64,000 nt of DNA, from NCBI RefSeq assembly GCF_019049655.1, contig NZ_JAFMOX010000061.1:1-64000 (forward strand), written 5' to 3'. Both the position numbers and the translations under genes were made by a program. Positions 16,813 through 26,861 of the stretch are shown piece by piece. The notes below the pieces were generated by a model. That model was not told where the DNA came from, did no database searches, and saw only the letters and a list, made by a program, of their open reading frames with translations. Source of the stretch: Rahnella rivi. GTDB lineage: Bacteria; Pseudomonadota; Gammaproteobacteria; Enterobacterales; Enterobacteriaceae. Within the stretch, counting starts at the first letter, position 1; every line of letters begins with the position of its first letter.

Positions 16813-17952
16813 ATGCTAACAACTTTGCAACGTCAGATTTTAGGTGCAGTGAATGCCGCAGGCGGTTTAAGCCGTACCGAACTGGCGCAATTCTCAGGCA
16901 TGAGTAAAGCGGCCATCGGCGGCGTGGTGCGTGAAATGCTCGAGGCCGGTTTTCTGCATGAAGCGGAAACGGTGCCGGGCAGCGGGCAGGGCAGACCGTC
17001 GGTACGGCTGGTGGTGCATCCTGACGGCGCCTGGTTTGCCGGGGTTTCTTTGCTGCAAAATCCGGCGCAAATGGCGCTGATCAATTTGCATGGCGAAATA
17101 CTGTCGCGGGTGTCTTTTGCGGCGGACGCGGATCCGCAGCAGCTGGCGGCGAACATCGCCGGTGCCTTACCCGCGTTACTCGAACCTCATCCCGAGGCGG
17201 CGAAAAAGCTGGTCGGGCTGGGCGTGACGCTCTCCGGGCTTATCGATGAACATCAGTCGACCTGCGTGCAGTCGGCGTTGCTGGGCTGGCGCGATGTGCC
17301 GCTGGCAAAGCTGATTTCGCAGGCGACCGGCATGGAAGTGGCCATTGAAAATGACGCCAAAGCGCTGGCGGTGAGCGAGAAAAGTTTCGGCCAGGCGCGG
17401 GATCTGAGCAGCTTTACGCTGGTCAGCCACGGCGCGGGCATCGGCAGTGCGCATTTTATTGCCGGAAAGCTGCACCGGGGTTTGCACGGCGGAGCGGGGG
17501 AAATTGCGCACTGCACGCTGGAGCTGAACGGTTCGCCGTGCCGCTGCGGCAAGCGCGGTTGTCTGGACACGCTGGCATCGCTCAATGCGATTGCGGAAAT
17601 GGCGAAAGCGGAAGGGCTGGAGGCCACCACCATCGGCGGCCTGGAGCTGCTGGCGATGCAGGGGCAGACTGCCGCCATCCGTATTTTGCATCGTGCCGGG
17701 TCTGCGCTCGGTTTAGCGATATCCCATCTGATTCAAATTAATGACCCGGATCTGATCCTGATTGCACATCAGGATGCCGATTTCTCCGGGCTGTTCGGCA
17801 CGGTTGTGCATCAGTCTGTTGAAGCCAACGTGCTGCCGGGCAACGCCGGTAAAACGCCGGTCCGCACTTTTACCCTAAACGACGACACCTGGGCGCGCGC
17901 GGCGGCAAGTATTGCTGCACATCGCTTTCTTGTCGGTCTGAAGCCAGTCTGA
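16813..17952 (+). CDS. ROK family transcriptional regulator (NagC/XylR type)
   Basis: A 379-residue ROK protein with an N-terminal winged helix (about 1-70: GGLSRTELAQFSGMSKAAIGGVVREMLEAGFL) followed by a sugar-kinase-like domain. The zinc-binding CRCGKRGCLD motif (about 238-247) and HGGAGEIAHC are kept. Members usually repress sugar-uptake genes and release DNA when a sugar or sugar phosphate binds. It stands first in the plus-strand half of the locus and probably controls both halves. Together with the ROK kinase it suggests that the imported compound contains or yields a sugar or amino sugar. Confidence 0.85.
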   Translation: MLTTLQRQILGAVNAAGGLSRTELAQFSGMSKAAIGGVVREMLEAGFLHEAETVPGSGQGRPSVRLVVHPDGAWFAGVSLLQNPAQMALINLHGEILSRVSFAADADPQQLAANIAGALPALLEPHPEAAKKLVGLGVTLSGLIDEHQSTCVQSALLGWRDVPLAKLISQATGMEVAIENDAKALAVSEKSFGQARDLSSFTLVSHGAGIGSAHFIAGKLHRGLHGGAGEIAHCTLELNGSPCRCGKRGCLDTLASLNAIAEMAKAEGLEATTIGGLELLAMQGQTAAIRILHRAGSALGLAISHLIQINDPDLILIAHQDADFSGLFGTVVHQSVEANVLPGNAGKTPVRTFTLNDDTWARAAASIAAHRFLVGLKPV

Positions 17953-17964
17953 GGAATCATCAAC

Positions 17965-19398
17965 ATGCGTATAGCTGTCAGCGGTATCCATATTGAATGC
18001 AGCACTTACAATCCGGTTTTGAACGAAGAGAAAGATTTTACCGTTGTGCGCGATGCACAGCTTCTGGCTTCACCGCGCTTTCGTTTTTTGCAGGATTATC
18101 CGGCAACGTTTTTGCCGACCATTCATGCCCGCGCCATTGCCGGTGGTCCGGTAGCGCGGGCGACTTACGATAAATTCAAAGCAGAAATGCTGGCGGGGCT
18201 GGACGCGCAAAAACCCTTCGACGGTGTGTATCTGGCGATGCACGGCGCGATGTACGTTGAAGGTTTAGAAGATGCCGAAGGTGACTGGATCGCCGCGGCG
18301 CGAAAAGCGGTGGGGCCGGACTGCCCGATCAGCGTCAGTTACGATCTGCACGGTAATGTCTCGCAGCGCATTATTGACGCCATCGATATGTTTTCCACCT
18401 ACCGCACGGCGCCGCATATTGATGTGGAAGAAACCATGCGTCGTTCGGTCGCCATGCTGGTGAAACATCTGCAAACCGGCGTGAAACCGACGCTGCTGTG
18501 GGTGCCGGTGCCGGTGGTATTACCGGGCGAGCGCACCAGTACCGAAGATGAACCGGCGAAAAGTTTGTACGCTCGCCTGCCGGAAATGGATGACGTTGAC
18601 GGCGTGTGGGACAGTTCGCTGATGGTGGGTTATGTGTGGGCGGATGAACCGCGCGCGACGGCTGCGGTGATCATGACCGGCACCGACCGCGCGGTACTGG
18701 AACAGCAGGCCACGCAACTGGCGCAGGCTTACTGGGACGCGCGCGAAGAGTTCGTATTTGGCTGTGAAACGGACACGGTTGAAGCCTGCGTGAAAAAAGC
18801 CATTGCCTGTGAAACGCGCCCGGTGGTGCTGGCCGATTCCGGCGATAACCCCACCGGCGGCGGTGTCGGTGACCGCGCCGACGTATTACAGGAGCTGATC
18901 AGGCAATACGCACAAAATACGATTGTCGCCGGGATCGCCGATGCACCGGCGACGGAAGCGGCATTCAATGCCGGGGTCGGATCAATTCTGACCCTGACGC
19001 TCGGCGCGTCGCTGGATCATTCCAGCCCGCAGGTAAAAGGTGAGTTTGAAGTGGTTTTCCTGCTCGATGCGCTGACACCGGCAGACCGTCAGGCGGTTCT
19101 GCGTACGGGCGGCATTGATGTGGTGGTGTCTGCACGCCGCAGGCCGTATCACAACATCAGCGATTTCACCGTGCTGCAACTGGATCCGCATACTGCCGAT
19201 ATTGTGGTCGTGAAATCCGGCTATCTCTCGCCGGAACTGGCGCCGATAGCCAGCCCGAATTTAATGGCGCTGTCTAGCGGCGTGGTCGATCAGTTTGTTG
19301 AGCGCCTGCCGCGTAACCGCAAAGCGCGCAAAACTTTCCCGTTCGACCGGGACTTCAGCTTTGTCCCGCAGGTGCAGCTGTCGGCGAGGAGCAAATAA
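17965..19398 (+). CDS. M81 family metallopeptidase (MlrC/microcystinase C-like)
   Basis: A 477-residue protein beginning MRIAVSGIHIECSTYNP, the usual start of the MlrC family, with conserved metal-ligand segments YLAMHGAMYVEG (about 91-102), SYDLHGNVS (about 123-131) and DSGDNPTGGGVGDRADVL (about 290-307). M81 is named for MlrC, which degrades linearised microcystin; most members have unknown substrates and are often linked to Dpp-type importers. The start follows GAGGAA by 8 bases. It lies between the ROK regulator and the ATPase, so it is likely to hydrolyse the imported compound in the cytoplasm. Confidence 0.85.
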   Translation: MRIAVSGIHIECSTYNPVLNEEKDFTVVRDAQLLASPRFRFLQDYPATFLPTIHARAIAGGPVARATYDKFKAEMLAGLDAQKPFDGVYLAMHGAMYVEGLEDAEGDWIAAARKAVGPDCPISVSYDLHGNVSQRIIDAIDMFSTYRTAPHIDVEETMRRSVAMLVKHLQTGVKPTLLWVPVPVVLPGERTSTEDEPAKSLYARLPEMDDVDGVWDSSLMVGYVWADEPRATAAVIMTGTDRAVLEQQATQLAQAYWDAREEFVFGCETDTVEACVKKAIACETRPVVLADSGDNPTGGGVGDRADVLQELIRQYAQNTIVAGIADAPATEAAFNAGVGSILTLTLGASLDHSSPQVKGEFEVVFLLDALTPADRQAVLRTGGIDVVVSARRRPYHNISDFTVLQLDPHTADIVVVKSGYLSPELAPIASPNLMALSSGVVDQFVERLPRNRKARKTFPFDRDFSFVPQVQLSARSK

Positions 19399-19399
19399 G

Positions 19400-21220
19400 A
19401 TGAGCGAACCGGAAAATCGTCAGCCTGTGCTGAGCGTAAAACATCTCACCACCTCTTTTCGCGGTGATGATGACTGGCTGCCTGTGGTGCGGGATTTGTC
19501 TTTTGATGTGTATCCCGGTGAAACGCTGGCTATTGTCGGGGAATCCGGTTCGGGAAAAAGTGTCACGTCGCTGTCGGTGATGCGTTTACTTAAGGCGCAG
19601 GGCAGTAAGATTGAGGGCGAAGTCTGGCTGAATCAGCGCAGTTTGCTGGCGCTTTCCGATAAACAGATGCGCGATATTCGCGGCAATGAAATGGCGATGA
19701 TTTTTCAGGAACCGATGACGTCGCTCAATCCGACTTTCAGCATCGGCAGGCAGATTGCGGAAAGCCTGAAGCGGCACCGCGGGATGTCCTCCGCGCAGGC
19801 GCGGGCCGAAACCCTGAAGCTGCTGGAGAAAGTCCGTATTCCGAATGCCAAAGCGCGTTTTGACGAGTATCCGCATCAGTTTTCCGGCGGTATGCGCCAG
19901 CGCGTGATGATTGCCATGGCGCTGGCGCTGAAACCGAAATTGCTGATCGCCGACGAACCGACCACGGCGCTGGACGTGACCATCCAGGGGCAGATTCTGG
20001 ATCTGATTAAAACCTTGCAGGAAGAGGAAGGGATGGCGGTGTTGTTCATCACGCACGATATGGGCGTGGTGGCGGAAATCGCGGACCGCACGCTGGTGAT
20101 GTACCGCGGTGAGGCGGTAGAAAGCGGGGCGACGGAGGATATTTTCCATCGCCCGCAGCATCCTTATACCCGCGCGTTGCTGGCGGCGGTGCCGAAACTC
20201 GGATCAATGCAGGGGCATGGCTGGCCGTTGCGCTTCCCGCAAATTAATCTGCAAACCGGTGAGGCGAGCGTGCCAAAGGAAGTGGCTGGCACGGTTGATG
20301 CCGGGGCGACGCCGTTGCTTTCGGTGAAAAATCTCAGCGCAAGGTTCCCGGTGTATGGCGGTATTTTCAGTCGTCAGGTGGGGGCGGTTCATGCGGTGGA
20401 AAACATCAGCTTTGATTTATTTCAGGGCGAAACGTTGTCGCTGGTCGGTGAATCCGGCTGCGGCAAATCCACCACCGGCCGCGCAGTAACGCGCCTGCTG
20501 AAACCGCACAGCGGGGCGATTGATTTCGACGGTTTCGATGTCATGAATCTGGGCAAACGCGACATTTTACAGATGCGTCAGCGCATCCAGATGATTTTTC
20601 AGGATCCGTTTGCCAGCCTCAATCCCCGTATGCGGATTGGCGACGCGCTGATTGAACCGATGCTGCAACACAAACTGCATAACCGCAGCGATGCAAAAGA
20701 GAAAGCCGCGTCGTTGCTGCAAAAAGTCGGGTTGTCGCCGGACATGCTGCGGCGTTTTCCGCATGAGTTTTCCGGCGGTCAGCGCCAGCGGATTTGTATT
20801 GCGCGTGCGCTGACGCTGGATCCAAAAGTGATTGTGGCCGACGAATCCGTTTCCGCCCTGGATGTCTCGGTGAAAGCGCAGGTAGTGAATTTGCTGCTCG
20901 ATTTGCAGGAAAGTATGAATCTGTCTTATCTGTTTATTTCCCATGACATGGCCGTGGTTGAGCGGGTGAGTCATCGCGTGGCGGTGATGTATCTGGGGGA
21001 AATTGTCGAGATCGGCCCGCGTGCGGCAATATTCGATAATCCGCAGCATCCGTATACGCGAAAACTGATGGCGTCAGTGCCGGTGCCGGATCCGTCGCGC
21101 AGAATGCTCAAACGACAAATGCAGGTGGATGAACTGAAAAGTCCGGTGCGCGATAACGGTTATATTCCACCGCAAAGGCAGTATCAGGAAGTCTCGGCAG
21201 GGCATTTTGTTCAGGTTTGA
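19400..21220 (+). CDS. fused double ATP-binding protein of a peptide-type ABC importer (GsiA/YejF-like)
   Basis: A 606-residue fusion of DppD- and DppF-like halves. The first half has Walker A GESGSGKS, signature FSGGMRQR and Walker B LLIADEPT; the second has [16 protein letters not shown] and VIVADESV. One chain thus provides both nucleotide-binding domains for the two permeases encoded divergently. The start at 19400 is chosen for GAGGA about 10 bases upstream and because it leaves 1 bp after the M81 stop. A longer in-frame opening upstream lies inside the M81 gene and is not needed. Confidence 0.88.
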   Translation: MSEPENRQPVLSVKHLTTSFRGDDDWLPVVRDLSFDVYPGETLAIVGESGSGKSVTSLSVMRLLKAQGSKIEGEVWLNQRSLLALSDKQMRDIRGNEMAMIFQEPMTSLNPTFSIGRQIAESLKRHRGMSSAQARAETLKLLEKVRIPNAKARFDEYPHQFSGGMRQRVMIAMALALKPKLLIADEPTTALDVTIQGQILDLIKTLQEEEGMAVLFITHDMGVVAEIADRTLVMYRGEAVESGATEDIFHRPQHPYTRALLAAVPKLGSMQGHGWPLRFPQINLQTGEASVPKEVAGTVDAGATPLLSVKNLSARFPVYGGIFSRQVGAVHAVENISFDLFQGETLSLVGESGCGKSTTGRAVTRLLKPHSGAIDFDGFDVMNLGKRDILQMRQRIQMIFQDPFASLNPRMRIGDALIEPMLQHKLHNRSDAKEKAASLLQKVGLSPDMLRRFPHEFSGGQRQRICIARALTLDPKVIVADESVSALDVSVKAQVVNLLLDLQESMNLSYLFISHDMAVVERVSHRVAVMYLGEIVEIGPRAAIFDNPQHPYTRKLMASVPVPDPSRRMLKRQMQVDELKSPVRDNGYIPPQRQYQEVSAGHFVQV

Positions 21221-21270
21221 TTCGGAGTAGAGAAGAGGTTATTTCAGAGAAGTTACTAAGGGATGAGTCA

Positions 21271-21451
21271 GGAAGATGGTGGTGGGGGAAGGATTACCCG
21301 GCCTCTGGCCTCGCCCTGCGGGTCGTTGCTGCGCAACGCTGTCTCGCTTCGCTCGGCTCGAACCTTCGGGTCGAAGATTCTCTATCCTTCCCGATCTGAG
21401 CTTTATTTGATTTTTGTTTTTTTTGGGGATATTAGGAGAACTACGGGAAGA
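21271..21451 (-). repeat. duplicated tRNA-Tyr 3' end, rtT-like repeat unit downstream of tyrT
   Basis: The last bases of the tRNA-Tyr gene plus its downstream flank (21445-21470) recur as a 25-bp copy at 21271-21295, about 175 bp further downstream. Between them, TCGAACCTTCG (21358-21368) repeats part of the tRNA T-arm (21470-21480). The spacer is GC-rich with small palindromes. In E. coli the tyrT transcript likewise ends in repeats of about 178 bp that each begin with the terminal bases of tRNA-Tyr (rtT RNA and tpr). The same position, spacing and content suggest homology; the primary sequence otherwise was not compared. No protein is claimed. Confidence 0.6.
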
Positions 21452-21536
<85 letters not shown>

Positions 21537-21638
21537 ACAATTTTTTGTGGATTTTTACTACGTACTTCTTAGCCATAAATCATCATGTGCTACATGGATG
21601 ATTTCACGTTACAGCGGTTAACGCTGCGAACGGGGCGC

Positions 21639-21666
21639 ATAATACCAAATGAAACGGATGTGTAAA
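21639..21666 (-). promoter_or_regulatory. tyrT promoter with GC-rich discriminator
   Basis: Minus strand TTTACA (21666-21661), 16-bp spacer, TATTAT (21644-21639), then GCGCCCCG. This closely resembles the E. coli tyrT promoter, whose GC-rich discriminator confers stringent control by ppGpp/DksA. It would give a leader of about 95 bases before the tRNA. Confidence 0.8.
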
Positions 21667-21752
21667 GTGCTGAAAGCGATAAAAAAGTTCGATTGCGGTT
21701 TTTTTGTTCTTAACGATGCTTCTCTGTGCGAAAAGCATCGTCAGAACAGCAT

Positions 21753-22601
21753 TTACAGAATTACCGTGCGGTTTCCGTAAACAAACACGCGCTGCGCCAG
21801 GACGCGATAAAGCGCACGGCTGAGCACATTTTTTTCAACGTCACGACCGGCGCGCATCATATCTTCAGCCGTGTAGGTGTGATCGACGTTAATCACGTCC
21901 TGCATGATGATCGGGCCTTCGTCTAAACTGTCGTTGACGTAATGCGCGGTGGCACCAATCAGTTTAACGCCGCGCTCGTACGCCTGATGGTAAGGGCGTG
22001 CGCCGATAAAGGCAGGCAGGAACGAGTGGTGAATATTGATAACCTGATGCGGATAATGCTGCACAAAACCCGGTGTCAGCACGCGCATGTATTTCGCCAG
22101 TACGACGTAATCAGGCTGGTACTGATCGATCTGGGCAATCATCGCGCTGTCATGCTGTTCGCGGGTCAGGCCTTCGTGGCTGACCAGATGGAAAGGAATG
22201 TCAAAGCGTTCAACCAGCGATTGCAGCGTGTCGTGGTTACCGATAACGGCTGCGATCTCAACATCCAGTCCACCGTAAACGGCTTTCATCAACAGATCAC
22301 CCAGGCAATGGGCCTCTTTGGTCACCAGAATGACGATACGGCGACGGCCTGTGCTGTTTAACTCACGCACCGAACCCGCCGGCAGCGCGCTGTCGAGATC
22401 GGCAAGCAGTGTGGTGTCGTTGAAGATCCCTTCCAGCTCGGTACGCATGAAGAAGCGTCCGGTGCGGTGATCCACGAATTCATTGTTCTGCACGATATTG
22501 AGTTCGTGCTTGTAGCAAATGTTAGTGATTTTGGCGATCAGACCTTTTGCATCAGGGCAAATGGTGCGTAATACCTTGGTTTGTACGTTCTGTTGCGGCA
22601 T
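21753..22601 (-). CDS. purU: formyltetrahydrofolate deformylase
   Basis: A 282-residue cytoplasmic enzyme that hydrolyses 10-formyltetrahydrofolate to formate and tetrahydrofolate, supplying formate to PurT and balancing one-carbon pools. The N-terminal ACT domain ([24 protein letters not shown]) and C-terminal formyltransferase domain with [19 protein letters not shown] and the late [11 protein letters not shown] are intact. ATG at 22601 is preferred over an in-frame TTG seven codons upstream because it matches the usual N-terminus. A 9-bp hairpin without a T tract (21713-21741) lies just past the stop. Confidence 0.96.
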   Translation of the reverse strand: MPQQNVQTKVLRTICPDAKGLIAKITNICYKHELNIVQNNEFVDHRTGRFFMRTELEGIFNDTTLLADLDSALPAGSVRELNSTGRRRIVILVTKEAHCLGDLLMKAVYGGLDVEIAAVIGNHDTLQSLVERFDIPFHLVSHEGLTREQHDSAMIAQIDQYQPDYVVLAKYMRVLTPGFVQHYPHQVINIHHSFLPAFIGARPYHQAYERGVKLIGATAHYVNDSLDEGPIIMQDVINVDHTYTAEDMMRAGRDVEKNVLSRALYRVLAQRVFVYGNRTVIL

Positions 22602-22646
22602 GAGGGTGTGGATCCTGTCCAAGACTGGTAGTCATAATGCGGTCAA

Positions 22647-23111
22647 TTATTTACCGCAGCACTTCTTATATTTTTTACCCGAACCGCAAGGGCAGGCATC
22701 ATTGCGGCCTGTCTGCGGTTTGATTCCATCTATATAGTACCAGCGATCTTTCAAACGAAGAAATCGCGAACGTTCATGAATAAGATGGATTTGTTCCTGA
22801 CCGGTTTCGGTAAAGCGTGCGGCGAACTCCACAAAACCTTCGTCCTGATCACGGCCTTCGTGCTGGCTTAACACCTGCAATCCAAGCCATTGCGTGGTCG
22901 CAAACCCGTCCTGCAAACTTTCGCGCCAGTGCTCTGCGTGACAATCCGGGTGCCAGGTGGCGATCAGATAACTCGCATTTTTCAGTGTGTACGCGGTGTA
23001 GCGCGAACGCATCAGCGCAGCGGGTGTGGGCGCAGGTTTTGACTCGTCGATGTAAGGCTGGCAGCATTCGTCGAACAAAATGTTGCTGCCGCAAGGGCAA
23101 AGTAGGGACAC
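22647..23111 (-). CDS. ychJ: YchJ family protein with two SEC-C zinc motifs
   Basis: A 154-residue protein with an N-terminal SEC-C motif ([13 protein letters not shown], about 5-17), a central NTF2-like domain and a C-terminal SEC-C motif ([13 protein letters not shown], about 140-152), exactly the layout of YchJ/UPF0225. SEC-C motifs bind zinc; the biological role is unknown. It starts with GTG, with GGAG about 6 bases upstream, and lies directly upstream of purU on the same strand, as in E. coli. Confidence 0.93.
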   Translation of the reverse strand: MSLLCPCGSNILFDECCQPYIDESKPAPTPAALMRSRYTAYTLKNASYLIATWHPDCHAEHWRESLQDGFATTQWLGLQVLSQHEGRDQDEGFVEFAARFTETGQEQIHLIHERSRFLRLKDRWYYIDGIKPQTGRNDACPCGSGKKYKKCCGK

Positions 23112-23259
23112 GTAAACTCCTGATTCAGCCTGTATTACATATGTTACAAGCAGGTTGCGCTATTGAATGCGTCAAAGTGTTATGTTACCTAACATCCTCG
23201 CCGTGTGGCAACGCGCTTCCCGGTTCACTTTTATCCACAGTTGGCATTAAGGTTTTCAA

Positions 23260-24171
23260 ATGAGTAGAAAAGTCACGATCGGTCTGGCCCTTGGCTCGGG
23301 AGCAGCAAAAGGCTGGGCGCATATTGGCGTGATTAATGCCCTGAAAGACATGGATATTGAGGTGGATGTGGTCGCCGGATGTTCGGTTGGCGCGCTGGTG
23401 GGTGCGGCGTATGTCAGCAACAGATTGCCGGCAATGGAAAGTTGGGTGCGATCTTTTAGTTACTGGGACGTGCTGCGGCTGATGGATTTTTCATGGAAGC
23501 GCGGTGGACTGCTGCGCGGCGAGCGGGTGTTTAATGCGGTCGGCCAGATTATCCGCGTCAGCGAGTTCGAAGAATGTTCGAAAAAATTCGGGGCTGTGGC
23601 GACCAACCTGAGTACCGGGCGTGAACTGTGGCTGACGAAAGGGGATTTGCACGAAGCGGTGCGTGCTTCCTGTAGTATGCCCGGCCTGCTGGCTCCGGTC
23701 TGGCACAACGGTTACTGGCTGGTGGATGGGGCGGTGGTCAACCCGGTGCCGGTATCGCTGACCCGTGCGCTGGGGGCAGATATCGTTATCGCAGTAGATT
23801 TGCAGCACGATGCCCATCTGATGCAGCAGGATCTGCTTACGGTACAGCCGACCGGAGATGAACACAGTCTGGAGAAAGAGCTGAGCTGGCGGGACAGACT
23901 TCGCCAGCGACTGACCCGCCCGAATGCCCGTAAGCCGAACGTCAGTCCTTCAGCCATGGAAATCATGTCGACGTCCATTCAGGTACTGGAGAACCGGCTC
24001 AAGCGTAACCGCATGGCGGGAGATCCGCCGGATGTGGTGATTCAGCCCTATTGTCCGCAAATTTCCACTCTGGATTTCCATCGCGCTGCGGAGGCGATCG
24101 AGGCGGGGCGTCTCGCTGTAGAAAAACAACGTGAGCAATTGTTACCCTTGATAAAAAACAAACCGTTCTGA
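23260..24171 (+). CDS. rssA: patatin-like phospholipase family protein RssA
   Basis: A 303-residue patatin-like protein: oxyanion loop GSGAAKGWAHIG (about 12-23), nucleophile elbow GCSVGA (Ser at about 43) and DGA near 156-158. All hallmarks of serine-Asp dyad lipid hydrolases are present, but its substrate is not established. It precedes rssB, as in E. coli. Confidence 0.94.
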   Translation: MSRKVTIGLALGSGAAKGWAHIGVINALKDMDIEVDVVAGCSVGALVGAAYVSNRLPAMESWVRSFSYWDVLRLMDFSWKRGGLLRGERVFNAVGQIIRVSEFEECSKKFGAVATNLSTGRELWLTKGDLHEAVRASCSMPGLLAPVWHNGYWLVDGAVVNPVPVSLTRALGADIVIAVDLQHDAHLMQQDLLTVQPTGDEHSLEKELSWRDRLRQRLTRPNARKPNVSPSAMEIMSTSIQVLENRLKRNRMAGDPPDVVIQPYCPQISTLDFHRAAEAIEAGRLAVEKQREQLLPLIKNKPF

Positions 24172-24267
24172 GTGGCTTAACGTGCGCATTGACGGAATCT
24201 GATAATTCTGACAAGCAAAATCAGGCTTTATGAGCCACTATTAGAATAAGAAAATCCGGGGGTCGTG

Positions 24268-25281
24268 ATGGATAAACCACTTACAAGCAAGCACATACTT
24301 ATCGTAGAAGACGAAGCCGTTTTCCGATCTGTGCTCGCGGGTTATGTGAGTTCTCTCGGCGCTACCTTCACGGAAGCAGAAAACGGCCTTCAGGCACTCT
24401 CTCTGATCGAAGATTTCCCTCCTGATTTAATCCTTTGCGATTTGGCGATGCCCGAAATGGGCGGCATTGAATTCGTTGAGAACCTGCGATTGCAGGGAAA
24501 TAAAATTCCTGTTCTGGTGATTTCAGCCACCGATAAAATGACTGACGTGGCAACGATGCTGCGCCTCGGTGTGGAAGATGTATTGCTCAAGCCCATCGGC
24601 GATCTCCAGCGCTTACGCGAAGCCTTACTCACCTGCCTTTATCCGAAACTGTTTTCTTCACAGGCGATGGAAGAGAGTTCACTGGTTCAGGACTGGGAAG
24701 CCCTGTGCCGGAATCCGAATGAAGCGCAGCGCTTGCTGAAAGAGTTGCAGCCACCTGTTCAACAAACCCTTGCTCACTGCCGCATTAATTACCGGCAACT
24801 GACCACCACCGACCATCCGGGGCTGGTGCTGGACATCGCGGCGCTGTCGTCTAAAGACCTTGGCTTCTATTGCCTTGACGTCACCCGTGCGAACGAAAAT
24901 GGGGTGCTGGCAGCACTGTTGCTGCGCGCTATTTTCAACAGCCTGCTGCGGGAGCATCTGAGCGATCAGCATCAGCGGTTGCCGCAGATGTCGACGCTGC
25001 TCAAGCAGGTGAATCACTTATTTAAACAGGCCAATCTGAAAGGGCAGTTTCCTCTTCTGCTCGGTTATTACCATGCCGAGCAAAAAAACCTGATTCTGGT
25101 GTCTGCGGGATTACACGCCAACGTCAATACCGGGACCAACACCATCCAGCTCAGCAACGGCGTGCCGCTGGGCACGACAGGCGCCACCTATTCCAACCAG
25201 ATAAGCCAGCGCTGCGACGCGTGGCAGTGCCAGGTGTGGGGATCGGGTGGGCGTCTGAGATTAATGTTGTCTGCTGAGTGA
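24268..25281 (+). CDS. rssB: RpoS adaptor / response regulator RssB
   Basis: A 337-residue protein: receiver domain (about 1-125) with the phospho-acceptor Asp in ILCDLAMPEMGG and the conserved SATDKM and LLKPIGD segments, then a degenerate PP2C-like effector domain ending in GGRLRLMLSAE as in E. coli. RssB delivers sigma S to ClpXP; phosphorylation raises affinity and anti-adaptors of the Ira type oppose it. The ATG follows GGGGG; a GTG just before it is a possible alternative. Confidence 0.95.
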   Translation: MDKPLTSKHILIVEDEAVFRSVLAGYVSSLGATFTEAENGLQALSLIEDFPPDLILCDLAMPEMGGIEFVENLRLQGNKIPVLVISATDKMTDVATMLRLGVEDVLLKPIGDLQRLREALLTCLYPKLFSSQAMEESSLVQDWEALCRNPNEAQRLLKELQPPVQQTLAHCRINYRQLTTTDHPGLVLDIAALSSKDLGFYCLDVTRANENGVLAALLLRAIFNSLLREHLSDQHQRLPQMSTLLKQVNHLFKQANLKGQFPLLLGYYHAEQKNLILVSAGLHANVNTGTNTIQLSNGVPLGTTGATYSNQISQRCDAWQCQVWGSGGRLRLMLSAE

Positions 25282-25424
25282 GCATATTTCTCAGCAAGTA
25301 GAATAATGCCTTAATAGTATTGAGCATTTCTTCCGCACGACTTTTCATATTCATGATTCATCACATTATTCTAAGACCTATCTTATGCAAAATATGCCAT
25401 TGCAGAGGCACTTACGTGTGAAAC

Positions 25425-25433
25425 TGGTATAAT
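25425..25433 (+). promoter_or_regulatory. extended -10 promoter upstream of ugd
   Basis: TGGTATAAT is a perfect extended -10 element (TGnTATAAT), about 75 bases upstream of the ugd start. No good -35 hexamer stands at the usual spacing, which extended -10 promoters can tolerate. Confidence 0.55.
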
Positions 25434-25508
25434 GCGCCCAGAAATTTAGCCGTCTAATTAACGTTGTCTAAAAATGTTTGTTAAAAAATAAATAATAGGA
25501 ATTCGCTG

Positions 25509-26852
25509 ATGAAAGTAACAGTTTTTGGTATCGGTTACGTCGGACTTGTTCAGGCGGCGGTTCTTGCTGAAGTCGGGCATGAAGTTTTGTGCATCGATGT
25601 TGATGCGAACAAAGTTGAGAACCTGAAAAATGGTCAGATCCCCATTTTCGAACCGGGTTTAACGCCGCTGGTTAAACAGAATTATGAAGCCGGGCGTCTG
25701 ATGTTCAGCACCGATGCGGCCGAAGGCGTGGCGCATGCCACCGTTCAGTTTATTGCTGTGGGCACGCCGCCGGATGAAGATGGCTCCGCCGACCTGAAAT
25801 ATGTTACCGCTGTAGCGCGGACTATTGCTGAACATATGACCGACACAAAAGTGGTGATTGATAAGTCTACCGTTCCGGTCGGCACGGCAGATAAAGTTCG
25901 TGCTGTGATGACCGAAGTGCTGAAACAGCGCGGCGTAGACATCGATTTCAACGTGGTATCAAATCCGGAGTTCCTGAAAGAGGGGGCCGCTGTTGCCGAC
26001 TGCATGCGCCCGGAGCGTATCGTCATTGGTACCGACAATCCTGACGCCATCGACCCTATCCGTGAACTGTACGAGCCCTTCAACCGCAATCATGATCGTA
26101 TGATCCTGATGGACATTCGCAGTGCTGAGCTGACCAAATACGCTGCTAACTGCATGCTGGCCACCAAAATCAGCTTTATGAATGAGATGTCCAATCTGGC
26201 TGAAATGCTGGGTGCGGATATCGAGAAAGTCCGTCAGGGGATCGGTTCTGATTCCCGTATCGGTTATCACTTTATCTATCCTGGCTGCGGTTACGGCGGT
26301 TCCTGTTTCCCAAAAGACGTGCAGGCATTGATCCGCACGGCAGAACATATTGGTTATCAGCCAAAATTATTACAGGCTGTGGAACAGGTGAATTATCAGC
26401 AGAAATATAAATTACCGACTTTCATTCAGCGCCACTTCGGCCAGGATCTGCAGGGTAAAACCTTCGCACTTTGGGGGCTGTCCTTTAAGCCGAATACCGA
26501 TGATATGCGTGAAGCTTCCAGCCGCGTTTTAATGGAACAACTTTGGGCCGCGGGCGCGAAAATCAAAGCCTACGATCCGGAAGCCATGAATGAAACTCAG
26601 CGAATTTACGGCCATCGTGAAGATCTCGAACTGATGGGAACCAAAGAATCCGCATTGCAAAACGCCGATGCGCTGATTATTTGTACGGAATGGCAGAATT
26701 TCCGCGCGCCTGATTTCGATGTCATCAAAAATGCATTAAAAGAACCGGTCATCTTTGATGGTCGTAATTTATTCGATCCTGAACGTTTAGAAAAACGCGG
26801 GTTCACTTACTACGGGATTGGCCGTGGTGCATCAGTTAATCCGGTTCTGTAA
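25509..26852 (+). CDS. ugd: UDP-glucose 6-dehydrogenase
   Basis: A 447-residue enzyme oxidising UDP-glucose twice to UDP-glucuronate with NAD+. The N-terminal Rossmann motif ([20 protein letters not shown]), the substrate-binding [11 protein letters not shown] (about 154-164) and the catalytic cysteine in [10 protein letters not shown] (about 257-266) are intact. It precedes an epimerase gene by 9 bp, so the pair should make UDP-glucuronate and then UDP-galacturonate for surface polysaccharide. It sits where E. coli carries galU. Confidence 0.94.
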   Translation: MKVTVFGIGYVGLVQAAVLAEVGHEVLCIDVDANKVENLKNGQIPIFEPGLTPLVKQNYEAGRLMFSTDAAEGVAHATVQFIAVGTPPDEDGSADLKYVTAVARTIAEHMTDTKVVIDKSTVPVGTADKVRAVMTEVLKQRGVDIDFNVVSNPEFLKEGAAVADCMRPERIVIGTDNPDAIDPIRELYEPFNRNHDRMILMDIRSAELTKYAANCMLATKISFMNEMSNLAEMLGADIEKVRQGIGSDSRIGYHFIYPGCGYGGSCFPKDVQALIRTAEHIGYQPKLLQAVEQVNYQQKYKLPTFIQRHFGQDLQGKTFALWGLSFKPNTDDMREASSRVLMEQLWAAGAKIKAYDPEAMNETQRIYGHREDLELMGTKESALQNADALIICTEWQNFRAPDFDVIKNALKEPVIFDGRNLFDPERLEKRGFTYYGIGRGASVNPVL

Positions 26853-26861
26853 GGAGAATTC

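Noticed and set aside
21271..21295. Prophage or island attachment site at the tRNA-Tyr 3' end
   Set aside because: The two copies are only about 175 bp apart with no integrase between them; the rtT-type repeat explanation fits the locus better.
21713..21741. Nine-base-pair hairpin past purU considered as a terminator
   Set aside because: On the purU strand it is followed by an A tract rather than a T tract.
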